The notes below the pieces were generated by a model. That model was not told the DNA's origin, searched no databases, and was given only the letters and a program-made list of their open reading frames with translations. DNA of 54,627 nucleotides, from assembly GCF_001270495.1 (NCBI RefSeq), contig NZ_LGUR01000233.1:1-54627 (forward strand), in the 5' to 3' direction. Source of the DNA: Streptomyces viridochromogenes (GTDB lineage Bacteria > Actinomycetota > Actinomycetes > Streptomycetales > Streptomycetaceae). Position numbers and translations under genes: made by a program. This document shows, piece by piece, positions 1-9,337 of the stretch. Position 1 is the first letter of the stretch, and each line of letters opens with the position of its first letter.

Positions 1-2460
1 TCTCTCTCCGTAGTCATCCCCGCCTACAACGAGGCACACCGCCTCCCCCGCACCCTCGACGCCCTCACCGACCACCTCGCCGCCGGCACCGGCCGCTGGG
101 GCGAGTGGGAGATCGTCGTCGCCGACGACGGTTCCACCGACGCCACGGGCGATCTCGTCACCGCCCGCCAGGACCCCCGTATCCGCCTGGTCACCGCCCC
201 CCGCAACCGCGGCAAGGGCCACGCCCTCCGGTTGGGTGTCGCCGCCTCCCGCGGGCATCGTGTGCTCGTCACGGACGCCGATCTCGCGACGCCGGTCGAG
301 GAGCTGGAACGGCTCGACAAGGCGCTCTGCGAGGGCAACGCCGCGGCGATCGGCTCCCGTTCGGCGCCCGGCGCCCGGATCGGCGACCGCCAGCACCGGC
401 TGCGCGAACTCCTCGGCCGCGCGGGGAACTTACTCATACGCCGTACGGTCGTCCCGGGCATTCGCGACACCCAGTGCGGCTTCAAGCTCTTCGACGGCGA
501 CCCCGCCCGCGCGGCCTACGCCGCCTCCCGCGTCAACGGCTGGGCCATAGACGTGGAGGTGCTACGGCACCTGCGGAGCGCCGGCCTGAGCGTCGCCGAG
601 GTCCCCGTCCGCTGGTCCCACCAGCCCGGCTCGAAGGTCGGACCGCTGGACTACGCCCGCGCTCTCACCGAGTTCACCCGCATCGCCCTGCGTGGCCTCC
701 GCCCCGCCGACGTCTTCGCCCCCTTCCTCTTCCTCCTCATGTCGGTGGCCCTGTACTCCGGCCGTTTCTTCGACCCGGCCCACCGCTACCTCCCCGACTC
801 CCTCCGCGACCAGAACCAGTGGGAGTGGTTCTTCGCGGTCACGGCCGACAACGTCGCCCACTTCCGCAACCCCCTCTTCTCCGAACTCCAGGGCTTTCCC
901 GACGGCGTGAACCTCATGGCCAACACGGTCATGCCGGGCCTGTCCGTCCCCCTCACGCCCCTCACCCTGCTCGCCGGGCCCGCGGTCAGCCTCAGCCTGG
1001 TCATGACGCTGGGCCTCGCCGCCACCGCGGCCGCCTGGTACTGGCTGATCGTCCAGCACGTCGTACGGGGCCGGATCGAGGCCTTCCTCGGCGCGTCCCT
1101 GGCCGCCTTCGCGCCGCCCATGGTCAGCCATGCCCACGCGCACCCGAACTTCGTGGTCCTGTTCATGATCCCGCTGATCATCGACCGCGCCCTGCGCCTG
1201 TGCACGGGTACCCGGGTCGTCCGGGACGGGGTGGTGCTGGGCCTGATGACGGCGTACCAAGTCCTCCTCGGCGAGGAGGCGTTGCTGCTGGCGGCGCTGG
1301 GCATGCTGCTGTTCGCCGGCGCCTATGCCGTCGTACGCCCCGATACGGCACGGGAGTCCTGGCGGCCGCTGGTCAAGGGCCTCCTCATCGGTGCCTCGGT
1401 CTGCCTCCCCCTGGTCGTGTATCCGCTGGTCTGGCAGTTCTCCGGGCCGCGGAGCTACACGGGCATCGAGCACAACCCGCGCTCGTTCAACAGCCCCCTC
1501 GCCCTGCTCTCGTTCGCCGAGCGGTCCTGGCTCGCGGGCGACGCGGAGACGGCGAACGCCCTGTCCTTCAACACCACCGAACAGAACGCCTTCTACGGCT
1601 GGCCGCTGGTCCTGCTCGCCTTCGCGATTCTCGTACGGCTGTGGAAGCGGGCCCTGGTCAGGGCGCTGGCGTTCACAGCGGTGGCGGCGGCCTTCCTGTC
1701 CCTGGGGCGGGAGTTCCGCATTCCGCTGACGGACATCACACTCCCCGGCCCCTGGAAACTCCTCGCCGACCAGCCGTTGTTCGAGGCGGTCATCGAGAGC
1801 CGGGTCGCGATGGTCTGCGCCCCCGCGCTGGGCCTGCTGCTCGCGATCGCCCTGGACCGGCTGCTGGCGGCCCACCGCCTGCGGACGCGCTACGTCGGTC
1901 TGCTGGGCGTCGGCCTCGCCCTGCTGCCCCTCGTCCCCGCCCCGCTCAAGGCCGTCGACCGCACCGCCGTGCCCGCCTTCATCGCGGACGGGACCTGGAC
2001 CTCGTACGTCCGCGAGGGGGAGTCGCTCGTGCCGGTGCCGCTGCCTGATCCCGGCGACGCCGAGGCGCTGCACTGGCAGATCGAGGCCGGCCTCGGCTTC
2101 AAGCTCCCCGGCGGCTACTTCAACGGTCCCTACGGCGACGAACGGGTCGGCATCTACGGCGCCGAGCCCCGCTTCACCTCCAACCTGCTGCGGGACGTAC
2201 GCAACACGGGCGAGGTCCCGCCGGTCAACGCGTCCTGGCGGGACCAGGCCCGGGCCGACCTGGCGTACTGGCGGGCGGGTGTCCTGGTGCTGACCCCGCA
2301 GCCGAACGACGGCGCCCTGCGCGAGACCGTGGAGAAGCTGGTGGGCGGACCGGGGAGGTGGGTGGACGGAGTGTGGGTATGGGACCTGCACGAGCGGGGA
2401 CTTGCCCGAGGTCCGCACGAGGGGGTCCGCCCCCGAGCCGCACCGATTACCCTTCCCTGA
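1..2460 (+). CDS. Family 2 glycosyltransferase fused to a multi-spanning membrane domain (5' end missing)
   Basis: The reading frame is already open at base 1, so the true start lies outside the window. The first ~230 visible residues are a GT2 domain of the dolichyl/polyprenyl-phosphate sugar transferase type: VIPAYNEAHRLP, VVADDGSTDAT, RNRGKGHALR, the acidic VTDADLATP motif and GIRDTQCGFKLF. The remaining ~590 residues hold about ten hydrophobic segments and a soluble C-terminal part, as in membrane proteins that modify lipid-linked sugars. Transfer of a sugar from a nucleotide donor to a lipid carrier, with a membrane module handling the product, is inferred. A leucine in the GT2 domain is encoded by TTA at 430-432, which in Streptomyces usually means dependence on the bldA tRNA. 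The next gene follows after 27 bases. Confidence 0.85.
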   Translation, partial: SLSVVIPAYNEAHRLPRTLDALTDHLAAGTGRWGEWEIVVADDGSTDATGDLVTARQDPRIRLVTAPRNRGKGHALRLGVAASRGHRVLVTDADLATPVEELERLDKALCEGNAAAIGSRSAPGARIGDRQHRLRELLGRAGNLLIRRTVVPGIRDTQCGFKLFDGDPARAAYAASRVNGWAIDVEVLRHLRSAGLSVAEVPVRWSHQPGSKVGPLDYARALTEFTRIALRGLRPADVFAPFLFLLMSVALYSGRFFDPAHRYLPDSLRDQNQWEWFFAVTADNVAHFRNPLFSELQGFPDGVNLMANTVMPGLSVPLTPLTLLAGPAVSLSLVMTLGLAATAAAWYWLIVQHVVRGRIEAFLGASLAAFAPPMVSHAHAHPNFVVLFMIPLIIDRALRLCTGTRVVRDGVVLGLMTAYQVLLGEEALLLAALGMLLFAGAYAVVRPDTARESWRPLVKGLLIGASVCLPLVVYPLVWQFSGPRSYTGIEHNPRSFNSPLALLSFAERSWLAGDAETANALSFNTTEQNAFYGWPLVLLAFAILVRLWKRALVRALAFTAVAAAFLSLGREFRIPLTDITLPGPWKLLADQPLFEAVIESRVAMVCAPALGLLLAIALDRLLAAHRLRTRYVGLLGVGLALLPLVPAPLKAVDRTAVPAFIADGTWTSYVREGESLVPVPLPDPGDAEALHWQIEAGLGFKLPGGYFNGPYGDERVGIYGAEPRFTSNLLRDVRNTGEVPPVNASWRDQARADLAYWRAGVLVLTPQPNDGALRETVEKLVGGPGRWVDGVWVWDLHERGLARGPHEGVRPRAAPITLP

Positions 2461-2487
2461 CCAACGTGCTATGCGAGGAGCCCTCTT

Positions 2488-3138
2488 TTGGCCTGTGACC
2501 TGTGGCTGGTACCGCTTGTCGACGTGTTGTGCCACACCCCCGACAACCCCTTCGCCGAGGAACTCGCGCAATACAACAAGGTGCTCGCCGAGGCCGCGCT
2601 GCCGCCGGTGCCGGTGTACCAGTACATGCCGGGCCTGTCCGGTGACGTCGCCCCGGTCGCGGGCTTCGACTACGACGCGCTGCACTTCCTGCGGCGCGCG
2701 TATCTGCTCCAGGTCTGCGGTCTCCCGGTGACCCCGGTCGACGATCTGGGCGGCGACTACGAACAGCTCCTGGAGATGTTCGAGGCCACGGCCAAGCAGT
2801 CGCACCTGGTCTGGCACTACGACCACGCGGGGGCCTACGTCCCCGTCGACTTCCCGAGCCCGCTCTCCAACGACGAACTCCTGGCGGGCGGCGGCCCGTT
2901 GGGGTCCTCCCAGTCACTCCTGCGCGAGCTGGAGTTCGTGGCCCCGGTCATCGGCATCGACCCGGCGAACCCCCCGGCGGCCCCCCAGGCCCCGCTCGCC
3001 CCCACCGCCCTGGAGGAGCCGGCGGTCCCCGCCCCCTTCGACCCGAGCCCCTTCGCCCGTGAACGGCACGTGTGGCTGGGACTGCACGCGGCGGCGACGC
3101 GAAGCCTGGCGCAGGGCTCGATGATCGTCTTCAGCTGA
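2488..3138 (+). CDS. Conserved hypothetical protein, 216 aa
   Basis: I recognise no family. The TTG at 2488 is chosen because a GCGAGGAG ribosome site ends 7 bases upstream; the ATG at 2471 is in another frame. The N-terminal ~150 residues look like a compact soluble domain (PVYQYMPGLSG, DYDALHFLRRAYLLQ, DDLGGDYEQLLEMF, SHLVWHYDHAGAYVPVDFP). A proline/alanine-rich linker at about 150-190 and a short C-terminal segment follow. There is no signal peptide or membrane helix. The gene sits 27 bases after the glycosyltransferase and is probably cotranscribed with it. It converges on the small gene that follows. Confidence 0.75.
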   Translation: MACDLWLVPLVDVLCHTPDNPFAEELAQYNKVLAEAALPPVPVYQYMPGLSGDVAPVAGFDYDALHFLRRAYLLQVCGLPVTPVDDLGGDYEQLLEMFEATAKQSHLVWHYDHAGAYVPVDFPSPLSNDELLAGGGPLGSSQSLLRELEFVAPVIGIDPANPPAAPQAPLAPTALEEPAVPAPFDPSPFARERHVWLGLHAAATRSLAQGSMIVFS

Positions 3139-3148
3139 GCCCTCCGCC

Positions 3149-3439
3149 CTACTTCAGCTGGGACAGGCCCTTCTGGACGTCGTCCAGGTTCATCACCGGC
3201 GTGTAGTTCACCTCGGCACCGAACCTCTCGAAGAGCGGCTCGGTGAGCGGCGGCATCTGGGAGGAGTCCTGCATGTCGAAGACCAGGAACATCGTGCGGA
3301 CGCCGGCGTCGGCCGTGAAGTAGGAGGACTCCGGCTTGAATGCCCCGACGATCTCCTGCATCACCTGGGGCATCTTGCCGCTGCGGATGATGTCGTTCGT
3401 CTTCTCGGTGTCGAGATGGGCCTGGAGCAGCACACGCAT
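3149..3439 (-). CDS. Small conserved protein, 96 aa, ferredoxin-like-fold type
   Basis: The start is the ATG at 3439, preceded by AGAAGG at good spacing; the longer frame to 3514 has an unlike N-terminus and no ribosome site. The sequence (MRVLLQAHLDTEKTN, GKMPQVMQEIVGAFKPESSYF, TMFLVFDMQDSSQMP, FERFGAEVNYTPVM) reads as one alternating beta-alpha domain. It resembles the small alpha/beta-barrel proteins related to DUF3303 or muconolactone isomerase, but I cannot assign the family firmly. It lies downstream of purA in the same direction, separated by a strong hairpin, so its expression is probably independent. Confidence 0.7.
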   Translation of the reverse strand: MRVLLQAHLDTEKTNDIIRSGKMPQVMQEIVGAFKPESSYFTADAGVRTMFLVFDMQDSSQMPPLTEPLFERFGAEVNYTPVMNLDDVQKGLSQLK

Positions 3440-3528
3440 GACGCACCTTCTTCTGATCGCTGCCGAACCGTACGGCTCCACGCTATGAGCGGCGCAGGCA
3501 CTTCGCCCGCTCACTGATCCATCAGAAG

Positions 3529-3557
3529 GAAGGGCGCCCCTGGCAGGGGCGCCCTTC
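3529..3557. terminator. Perfect 12-bp hairpin, probable purA terminator
   Basis: GAAGGGCGCCCC, a 5-base loop TGGCA, then GGGGCGCCCTTC. It lies 22 bases past the purA stop codon on the minus strand. There is no clear T-tract, as is common for Streptomyces terminators. Confidence 0.8.
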
Positions 3558-3578
3558 TCGGCTCTCAGGTACCTCGGC

Positions 3579-4862
3579 TCACAGGAACGAGTTGATCTCG
3601 ATCGTCTCGTCCCGGCCCGGACCCACGCCGATCGCGGAGATCGGCGCGCCGGACATCTCCTCCAGCGCCTTGACGTACGCCTGGGCGTTCTTCGGCAGGT
3701 CGGAGAAGGACTTGGCCTTGCTGATGTCCTCGCTCCAGCCCGGCAGCATCTCGTAGACCGGCTTCGCGTGGTGGAAGTCGGTCTGGGAGTACGGGAGCTC
3801 CTCGACGCGCTTGCCGTCGATCTCGTACGCCACGCAGACCGGGATCTGCTCCCAGCCGGTCAGGACGTCCAGCTTGGTGAGGAAGAAGTCGGTCAGGCCG
3901 TTCACGCGGGTCGCGTACCGGGCGATCACCGCGTCGAACCAGCCGCAGCGGCGGTCACGGCCGGTCGTCACACCCCGCTCGCCGCCGATACGGCGCAGCG
4001 CCTCGCCGTCCTCGTCGAAGAGCTCGGTCGGGAACGGGCCGGCGCCGACACGGGTCGTGTACGCCTTCAGGATGCCGATGACCCGGCTGATCTTCGTCGG
4101 GCCGACGCCGGCACCCGTGCACGCACCGCCCGCGGTGGGGTTGGAGGACGTGACGAAGGGATAGGTCCCGTGGTCGATGTCGAGCAGAGTCCCCTGGCCG
4201 CCCTCGAAGAGGACCACCTTGTCGTCCTCCAGCGCCTGGTTGAGGACCAGGACCGTGTCGGCGACGTAGGGCTTGATCTTCTCGGCGTAGCCCAGCAGCT
4301 CCTCGACGACCTGCTCGACGGCGATCGCGCGCCGGTTGTAGAGCTTGGTGAGGATCTGGTTCTTGGCGTCGAGGGCCGCCTCGACCTTCTGGGTGAGGAT
4401 CGACTCGTCGTAGAGGTCCTGGACTCGGATGCCGACGCGGTTGATCTTGTCGGCGTAGGTCGGGCCGATGCCGCGACCGGTCGTCCCGATCTTCCTCTTC
4501 CCGAGGAAGCGTTCCGTCACCTTGTCCACCGTCACGTTGTAAGGCGTGATGATGTGCGCGTTTCCGCTGATGAGGAGCTTGGACGTGTCGACGCCGCGCT
4601 CGTTCAGACCGCTCAGCTCGGAGAGCAGGACCGACGGGTCGACGACGACACCGTTGCCGATGACCGGGGTACACCCCGGGGACAGGATTCCGGAAGGGAG
4701 CAGGTGGAGGGCGTACTTCTGATCACCCACGACTACCGTGTGGCCGGCGTTGTTGCCGCCCTGGTAGCGCACCACATAGTCGACGGATCCGCCTAGCAGG
4801 TCCGTCGCCTTTCCCTTGCCTTCGTCACCCCACTGAGCACCGAGCAGCACAAGTGCGGGCAC
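3579..4862 (-). CDS. purA: Adenylosuccinate synthase
   Basis: Converts IMP, aspartate and GTP to adenylosuccinate, the first committed step from IMP to AMP, in the cytoplasm. The 427-residue length is normal for the family. Visible signatures are the N-terminal phosphate loop [70 protein letters not shown] and the guanine-binding TKLDVL. The start is GTG at 4860-4862 with GGAAGGGG upstream. It is transcribed alone on the minus strand, divergent from the diacylglycerol-kinase-like gene, with a strong hairpin at its 3' end. Confidence 0.98.
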   Translation of the reverse strand: MPALVLLGAQWGDEGKGKATDLLGGSVDYVVRYQGGNNAGHTVVVGDQKYALHLLPSGILSPGCTPVIGNGVVVDPSVLLSELSGLNERGVDTSKLLISGNAHIITPYNVTVDKVTERFLGKRKIGTTGRGIGPTYADKINRVGIRVQDLYDESILTQKVEAALDAKNQILTKLYNRRAIAVEQVVEELLGYAEKIKPYVADTVLVLNQALEDDKVVLFEGGQGTLLDIDHGTYPFVTSSNPTAGGACTGAGVGPTKISRVIGILKAYTTRVGAGPFPTELFDEDGEALRRIGGERGVTTGRDRRCGWFDAVIARYATRVNGLTDFFLTKLDVLTGWEQIPVCVAYEIDGKRVEELPYSQTDFHHAKPVYEMLPGWSEDISKAKSFSDLPKNAQAYVKALEEMSGAPISAIGVGPGRDETIEINSFL

Positions 4863-4997
4863 GCGCGTACACCCCTTCCGGGCGGGGCATGTCCAAGGTC
4901 AGGGGTGTACACGGAGGGTCTCCACCATGTACACCACGACAGGTCGCGACCGTCGTTGGCCGTGAACCGTCGGACCGGATGGCCCCGGAATAGACGA

Positions 4998-5025
4998 AGC
5001 CCCTGGCGCAATAGCGCAAGGGGCT
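4998..5025. other. Hairpin in the purA / 5059 divergent promoter region
   Basis: AGCCCCT pairs with AGGGGCT, enclosing a GCGC-AATA-GCGC inner stem with one G/A mismatch between them. It lies about 135 bases upstream of purA and about 35 bases before the gene at 5059. It could be a terminator insulating the divergent units, or a leader structure of either gene; the sequence does not decide. Confidence 0.5.
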
Positions 5026-5058
5026 CTTGCACAAAGATGCTACCCGAGGAAGCGAGGC

Positions 5059-5919
5059 ATGGCCGAGGTGGCGACTTTCGCGATGTCCGATCAGCTGCTG
5101 GTGGTGATCGATCCGGCTGCCCGGCGGACGGACGGGGAGTCCGTCAGGATCGCGAAAGACGTGCTCAGCGCGGGTGCGGCGACGAAGGTCTGCCTGCCGG
5201 ACGATCCGGACGAGTTCGCCCGCGCGCTGACCCGCAGGGGGTCGCGGCGGCCCGTGGTCATCGGCGACGACCGGGCGCTGACCCGTGCGGTGACCCTGCT
5301 GCACCGGCAGCGGGAGCTGGCCGAATGCGTGCTGTCGGTGGTGCCGGTGGGCGCTGCCCTGTCGCTGGCCGAATCCCTGGGGGTGCCGACGGGGGCGGTG
5401 GCGGCGGCCCGGGCGGTGCTGGACGGCGTGGAGCGGCGCCTGGATCTCCTCGTGGACGACAGTGACGGCGTGGTGCTGGGCGGGCTGCGGATCCCGCCGA
5501 TACGGGACCCCGCCGCGCCGGACGGGGCCACCGCGGTGGGGGCGGGTGCGGGGCGGCCCTGGTTGCGGACCTGCCAGTCGCTCGTACGGACGCTGGTGCC
5601 GGCCCGGGGGGCCTCCCCGACCGCATCGGGGCCGTCCCGGCTGCGTGTCGAGGTCGACGGGGCGACCCTGGTGGACCTGGACCAGCCGGTGGAGGCGGTG
5701 TCGGTGGCGCCGGGCGCCGACGGGGTGGCCGAGGTGGAGGTCCGCCCGCTCTCGGTGGGCGCGGAGGCCACGCCACTGCTGGCCGCGGGGCGGACCGTGA
5801 CCGTGTCGGGGGCGCATTTCCGGTACCGGGCGGACACGGAGGTGTCGGGGCCGGTGCGGACGCGGACGTGGGTGGTTCGGGAGGGGGCTTGGGGGCTTAC
5901 GGTGCCGAGTTCTTCGTAG
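5059..5919 (+). CDS. Diacylglycerol kinase catalytic-domain-like protein, 286 aa
   Basis: The N-terminal half resembles the NAD/DAG-kinase-like fold (QLLVVIDPAARRTD; beta/alpha pattern to about residue 120). The nucleotide-binding GGDGT loop expected at about residues 72-77 reads IGDDRA, so kinase activity is doubtful. A C-terminal beta-rich part (LRVEVDGATLVDLDQPVEAVSV, GRTVTVSGAHFRY) matches the second domain of lipid kinases. ATG 5059 has GAGGAA about 8 bases upstream; an ATG at 5083 is an alternative. It is divergent from purA. The role is unknown; it may be a non-catalytic lipid or nucleotide binder. Confidence 0.7.
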   Translation: MAEVATFAMSDQLLVVIDPAARRTDGESVRIAKDVLSAGAATKVCLPDDPDEFARALTRRGSRRPVVIGDDRALTRAVTLLHRQRELAECVLSVVPVGAALSLAESLGVPTGAVAAARAVLDGVERRLDLLVDDSDGVVLGGLRIPPIRDPAAPDGATAVGAGAGRPWLRTCQSLVRTLVPARGASPTASGPSRLRVEVDGATLVDLDQPVEAVSVAPGADGVAEVEVRPLSVGAEATPLLAAGRTVTVSGAHFRYRADTEVSGPVRTRTWVVREGAWGLTVPSSS

Positions 5920-6060
5920 TGGGGCCCTCGGGGGCCTGGAAGCCGCTGGTGACGAGAGCGAAGCCGAACGGATCAGGGATGCAGAGCTTCTCGCCGAACG
6001 GCTTGGTGAGGCTTTCCTCGTATCCGCGGGTTGCTCACGCTGCCGTAGTCGATCTCTTCA
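5897..6060 (-). pseudogene. Remnant of a VOC/glyoxalase-like gene (C-terminal part, frameshifted)
   Basis: On the minus strand the sequence encodes YEESLTKPFGEKLCIPDPFG followed by FALVTSGFQAPEGP, ending at a TAA (5897-5899). Its upstream continuation EEIDYGSVSNPR is in a different frame, with the shift near 6020-6032. The GxKxCIPDPFGF pattern is typical of the last strand of vicinal-oxygen-chelate domains. No start or N-terminal half remains, and the piece overlaps the 3' ends of both neighbours. Confidence 0.5.
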
Positions 6061-6072
6061 GACCCAGCGGCG

Positions 6073-6567
6073 TCATGCGCCGAACATCTTTTCCCGGCGC
6101 TCCCGCCACCGCTCCATCATCGCCGCGACCTCCCCCTCGACGAACTCGAAGAAGGCCAGCGTCTCGGCCATGCGCCGACCCGCCGGGGTGTCGGCGCCGA
6201 GGCTGCTGACGCCCTCGCGCAGAGCCGCCTCCCACCGCTTGAGGACGGCCTCGCGGTTGGTCAGGGCCTCGTACCACTGGTCGCCGCGCACCCGGTAGCG
6301 CTCGCGGCGTGAGCCGGGCTCCCGTTCCCGGGACACCATGTGCGTCTGGGCCAGGTAGCGCACCGCTCCGGAGACCGCCGCGGGACTGATCTGCAGCTGT
6401 TCGCCCAGTTCGGCGGAGGTCATCACGCCCTTGTCGGAGGAGAGGAGCGCGGCGAAGACCCGGGCGGCCATACGCTGCATCCCGGCCTCGACGAGCTGCG
6501 CCGCGAAGGACTCGACGAACTTCGACACGGACTCGGCGTCCCGCCCACCACCTGCTGCTTCCGTCAT
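6073..6567 (-). CDS. GbsR/MarR-family transcriptional regulator
   Basis: A 164-residue winged-helix repressor. The core is MAARVFAALLSSDKGVMTSAELGEQLQISPAAVSGAVRYL (about 33-72), followed by the wing MVSREREPGSRRERYRVRGDQWY and a helical dimerisation tail (ETLAFFEFVEGEVAAMMERW). It is transcribed divergently from an ABC exporter pair with 73 bases between the starts. Those 73 bases contain an 8-bp dyad, so local repression of the exporter, relieved by a drug-like ligand, is the natural inference. Confidence 0.85.
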   Translation of the reverse strand: MTEAAGGGRDAESVSKFVESFAAQLVEAGMQRMAARVFAALLSSDKGVMTSAELGEQLQISPAAVSGAVRYLAQTHMVSREREPGSRRERYRVRGDQWYEALTNREAVLKRWEAALREGVSSLGADTPAGRRMAETLAFFEFVEGEVAAMMERWRERREKMFGA

Positions 6568-6591
6568 GGGCTCATCCTATCCGCGCTTCAT

Positions 6592-6630
6592 ACGCTTCCT
6601 TAACTTCACAAATTTCTGAAAGAAGCGTAC
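6592..6630. promoter_or_regulatory. Candidate operator/promoter between the GbsR-type regulator and the ABC exporter
   Basis: TACGCTTC (6592-6599) and GAAGCGTA (6623-6630) form a perfect 8-bp dyad around an AT-rich core with inner TTC/GAA arms. It covers the only stretch available for both divergent promoters. Confidence 0.5.
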
Positions 6631-6640
6631 GTTCTGAAGA

Positions 6641-7569
<929 letters not shown>

Positions 7570-7573
<4 letters not shown>

Positions 7574-9174
7574 CGGCCACGGCTTTCGCGGTACGCCGGG
7601 GAGGCACCCGCCAACTGGCCGGCACCGCAACCCTGTTGCGCTTCGCCCTGCGCCGCGACCGGGTGATGATCCCGGTCTGGGTGGCGGTGAACGCGCTGAT
7701 GATCCTCTCCATGCCGAACACGCTGGAGAACCTGTACGACACCCCCGCCGACCGCGCCAACCTCGTCCAGGACACCGCGGCGAACGCCTCCTTCCGCGCC
7801 CTGATCGGCCCGGTCTTCGACGACTCGATCGGCGCCCTGACGGCCTGGCGGGTCGGCGTGTACGCGGGTGCGGTCGCTGCGGTGCTGAGCATGCTCCTCG
7901 TCGTACGGCACACCCGGGACGAGGAGGAGAGCGGGCGCCAGGAGCTGGTGGCGTCCGGGATGGTGGGCCGCAGGGCCTCCCTGACGGCGGCACTGCTGAC
8001 AGCGGCGGTCGCGAATGCCGTACTGGCACTGCTGGTTGCCGCCGGCCTCACGGCCCACGGCGCCCCCGGCGCACTCGCCCTCGGGCTGGGCCTCGCCGGA
8101 GTCGGCATGGTCTTCGCCACGCTGGCGGCGATCGTCGCCCAGTTCACGGAGAGTGCACGGTTGGCGCGAGGGCTGACGGCGGGGCTGGTGGGCGCCGCGT
8201 TCGTGCTGCGCGCGGCGGGCGACTCGGCGAGCGATGACGGTTCCTCGGCGCTGACCTGGGTGTCGCCGCTGGGGTGGCTGGAGAACCTGCGGGCCTTCGC
8301 GGGCGAACGGTGGTGGGTGCTGTCGCTGTTCGTGGCGGCCGCTTTGGTACAGGGAGTGGTGGCATACGAACTGGCCGGGCGCCGGGACGTCGGCATGAGC
8401 TTCCTGCCCGCCCGGCCCGGGCCCGCTCTCGGCCGCCTCGGCTCGGCGGGCGCGCTGGCCTGGCGGCTGCAGCGCGGCAGCGTCCTCGGCTGGAGCATCG
8501 GCTTCTTCCTCGCCGGGGTCGTCTACGGCGGGCTGACCGACGGGGTGGCCGACCTGGTCGGGGACAACGCGAACGCGCGGGAGATCTTCGAGCGGATGGG
8601 CGGGCGGTCCGGGATCACGGACGCCTTCCTGGCATCGATGGTCGGCATGCTCGGCCTGATCGCCGCGCTGTATGTCGTGGGTTCGGTGCTGCGGCTGCAC
8701 GGCGAGGAGACCTCGATGCGCGCGGAGCCTGTGCTGGCGAACGCGGTGGGCCGCCTGCGCTGGGCCGCGGGCCACCTGGTCATCGCCTTCGCCGGCTCCG
8801 CCCTGATCATGCTGCTGGCCGGCCTGGGCTTCGCCGTCGGCTACGGCAAGGAGGTCGGACCGATCCTGGGTGCGTGCCTGGTCCAGCTCCCGGCGGTGTG
8901 GGTCGTCGGCGGACTGGCGGTCCTGCTGTACGGGGTGCTGCCGCGGGCAGCGATGGGGGCGTGGGGTGTCGCCGGGGCGGTGCTGCTGATCGGCTGGGTC
9001 GGGCCCGCGCTGGATGCTCCGCAGGTGGTGCTGGATCTGTCGCCGTTCGGGCATCTGCCGAAGTTGCCGGGTGGGGGGATGGAGTGGGGGTCGGTGGTGG
9101 TGCTCACCGGGCTCGCGGTGCTGCTGGTGGCCGGGGGGCTGGTGGGGTTGCGGCGGCGGGATGTGACGACGTGA
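7570..9174 (+). CDS. ABC transporter permease, 12-TM polyketide-exporter type
   Basis: Starts at GTG 7570 inside the GTGA overlap with the ATPase stop, giving 534 residues; longer in-frame extensions lie wholly within the ATPase gene. The protein has about twelve hydrophobic helices in two similar halves ([26 protein letters not shown] and later [21 protein letters not shown]), as in ABC-2 permeases that pair with one ATPase for antibiotic export. No substrate can be read from the sequence. Confidence 0.88.
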
Positions 9175-9194
9175 CGGGTCGGCGGGGGTGACGT

Positions 9195-9335
9195 GGGGGT
9201 GTCTCGCCCCCGCCCCCCTACCCGCCCATCCCTTGAAGGGGCTCCGCCCTTCGACCCCGCCAGAGGGCTCCGCCCCCTGGCCCGACCCGAAGGGCCTCGT
9301 CCTCAAGCGCCGGACGGGCTGAAAATGCCTGGGCC
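9195..9335 (+). repeat. Streptomyces intergenic repeat, copy A
   Basis: C-rich block ending in CTCAAGCGCCGGACGGGCTG, containing two CTCCGCCC segments. It matches copies at 22497, 22740 and 27043. It lies between the convergent permease and P450 genes and may also act as their terminator. Confidence 0.6.
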
Positions 9336-9337
9336 GG

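Noticed and set aside
562..2826. 754-codon open frame antisense to the glycosyltransferase
   Set aside because: Low-complexity Arg/Glu/Gly-rich shadow typical of high-GC DNA; the opposite strand has clear GT2 motifs and GC3 pattern.
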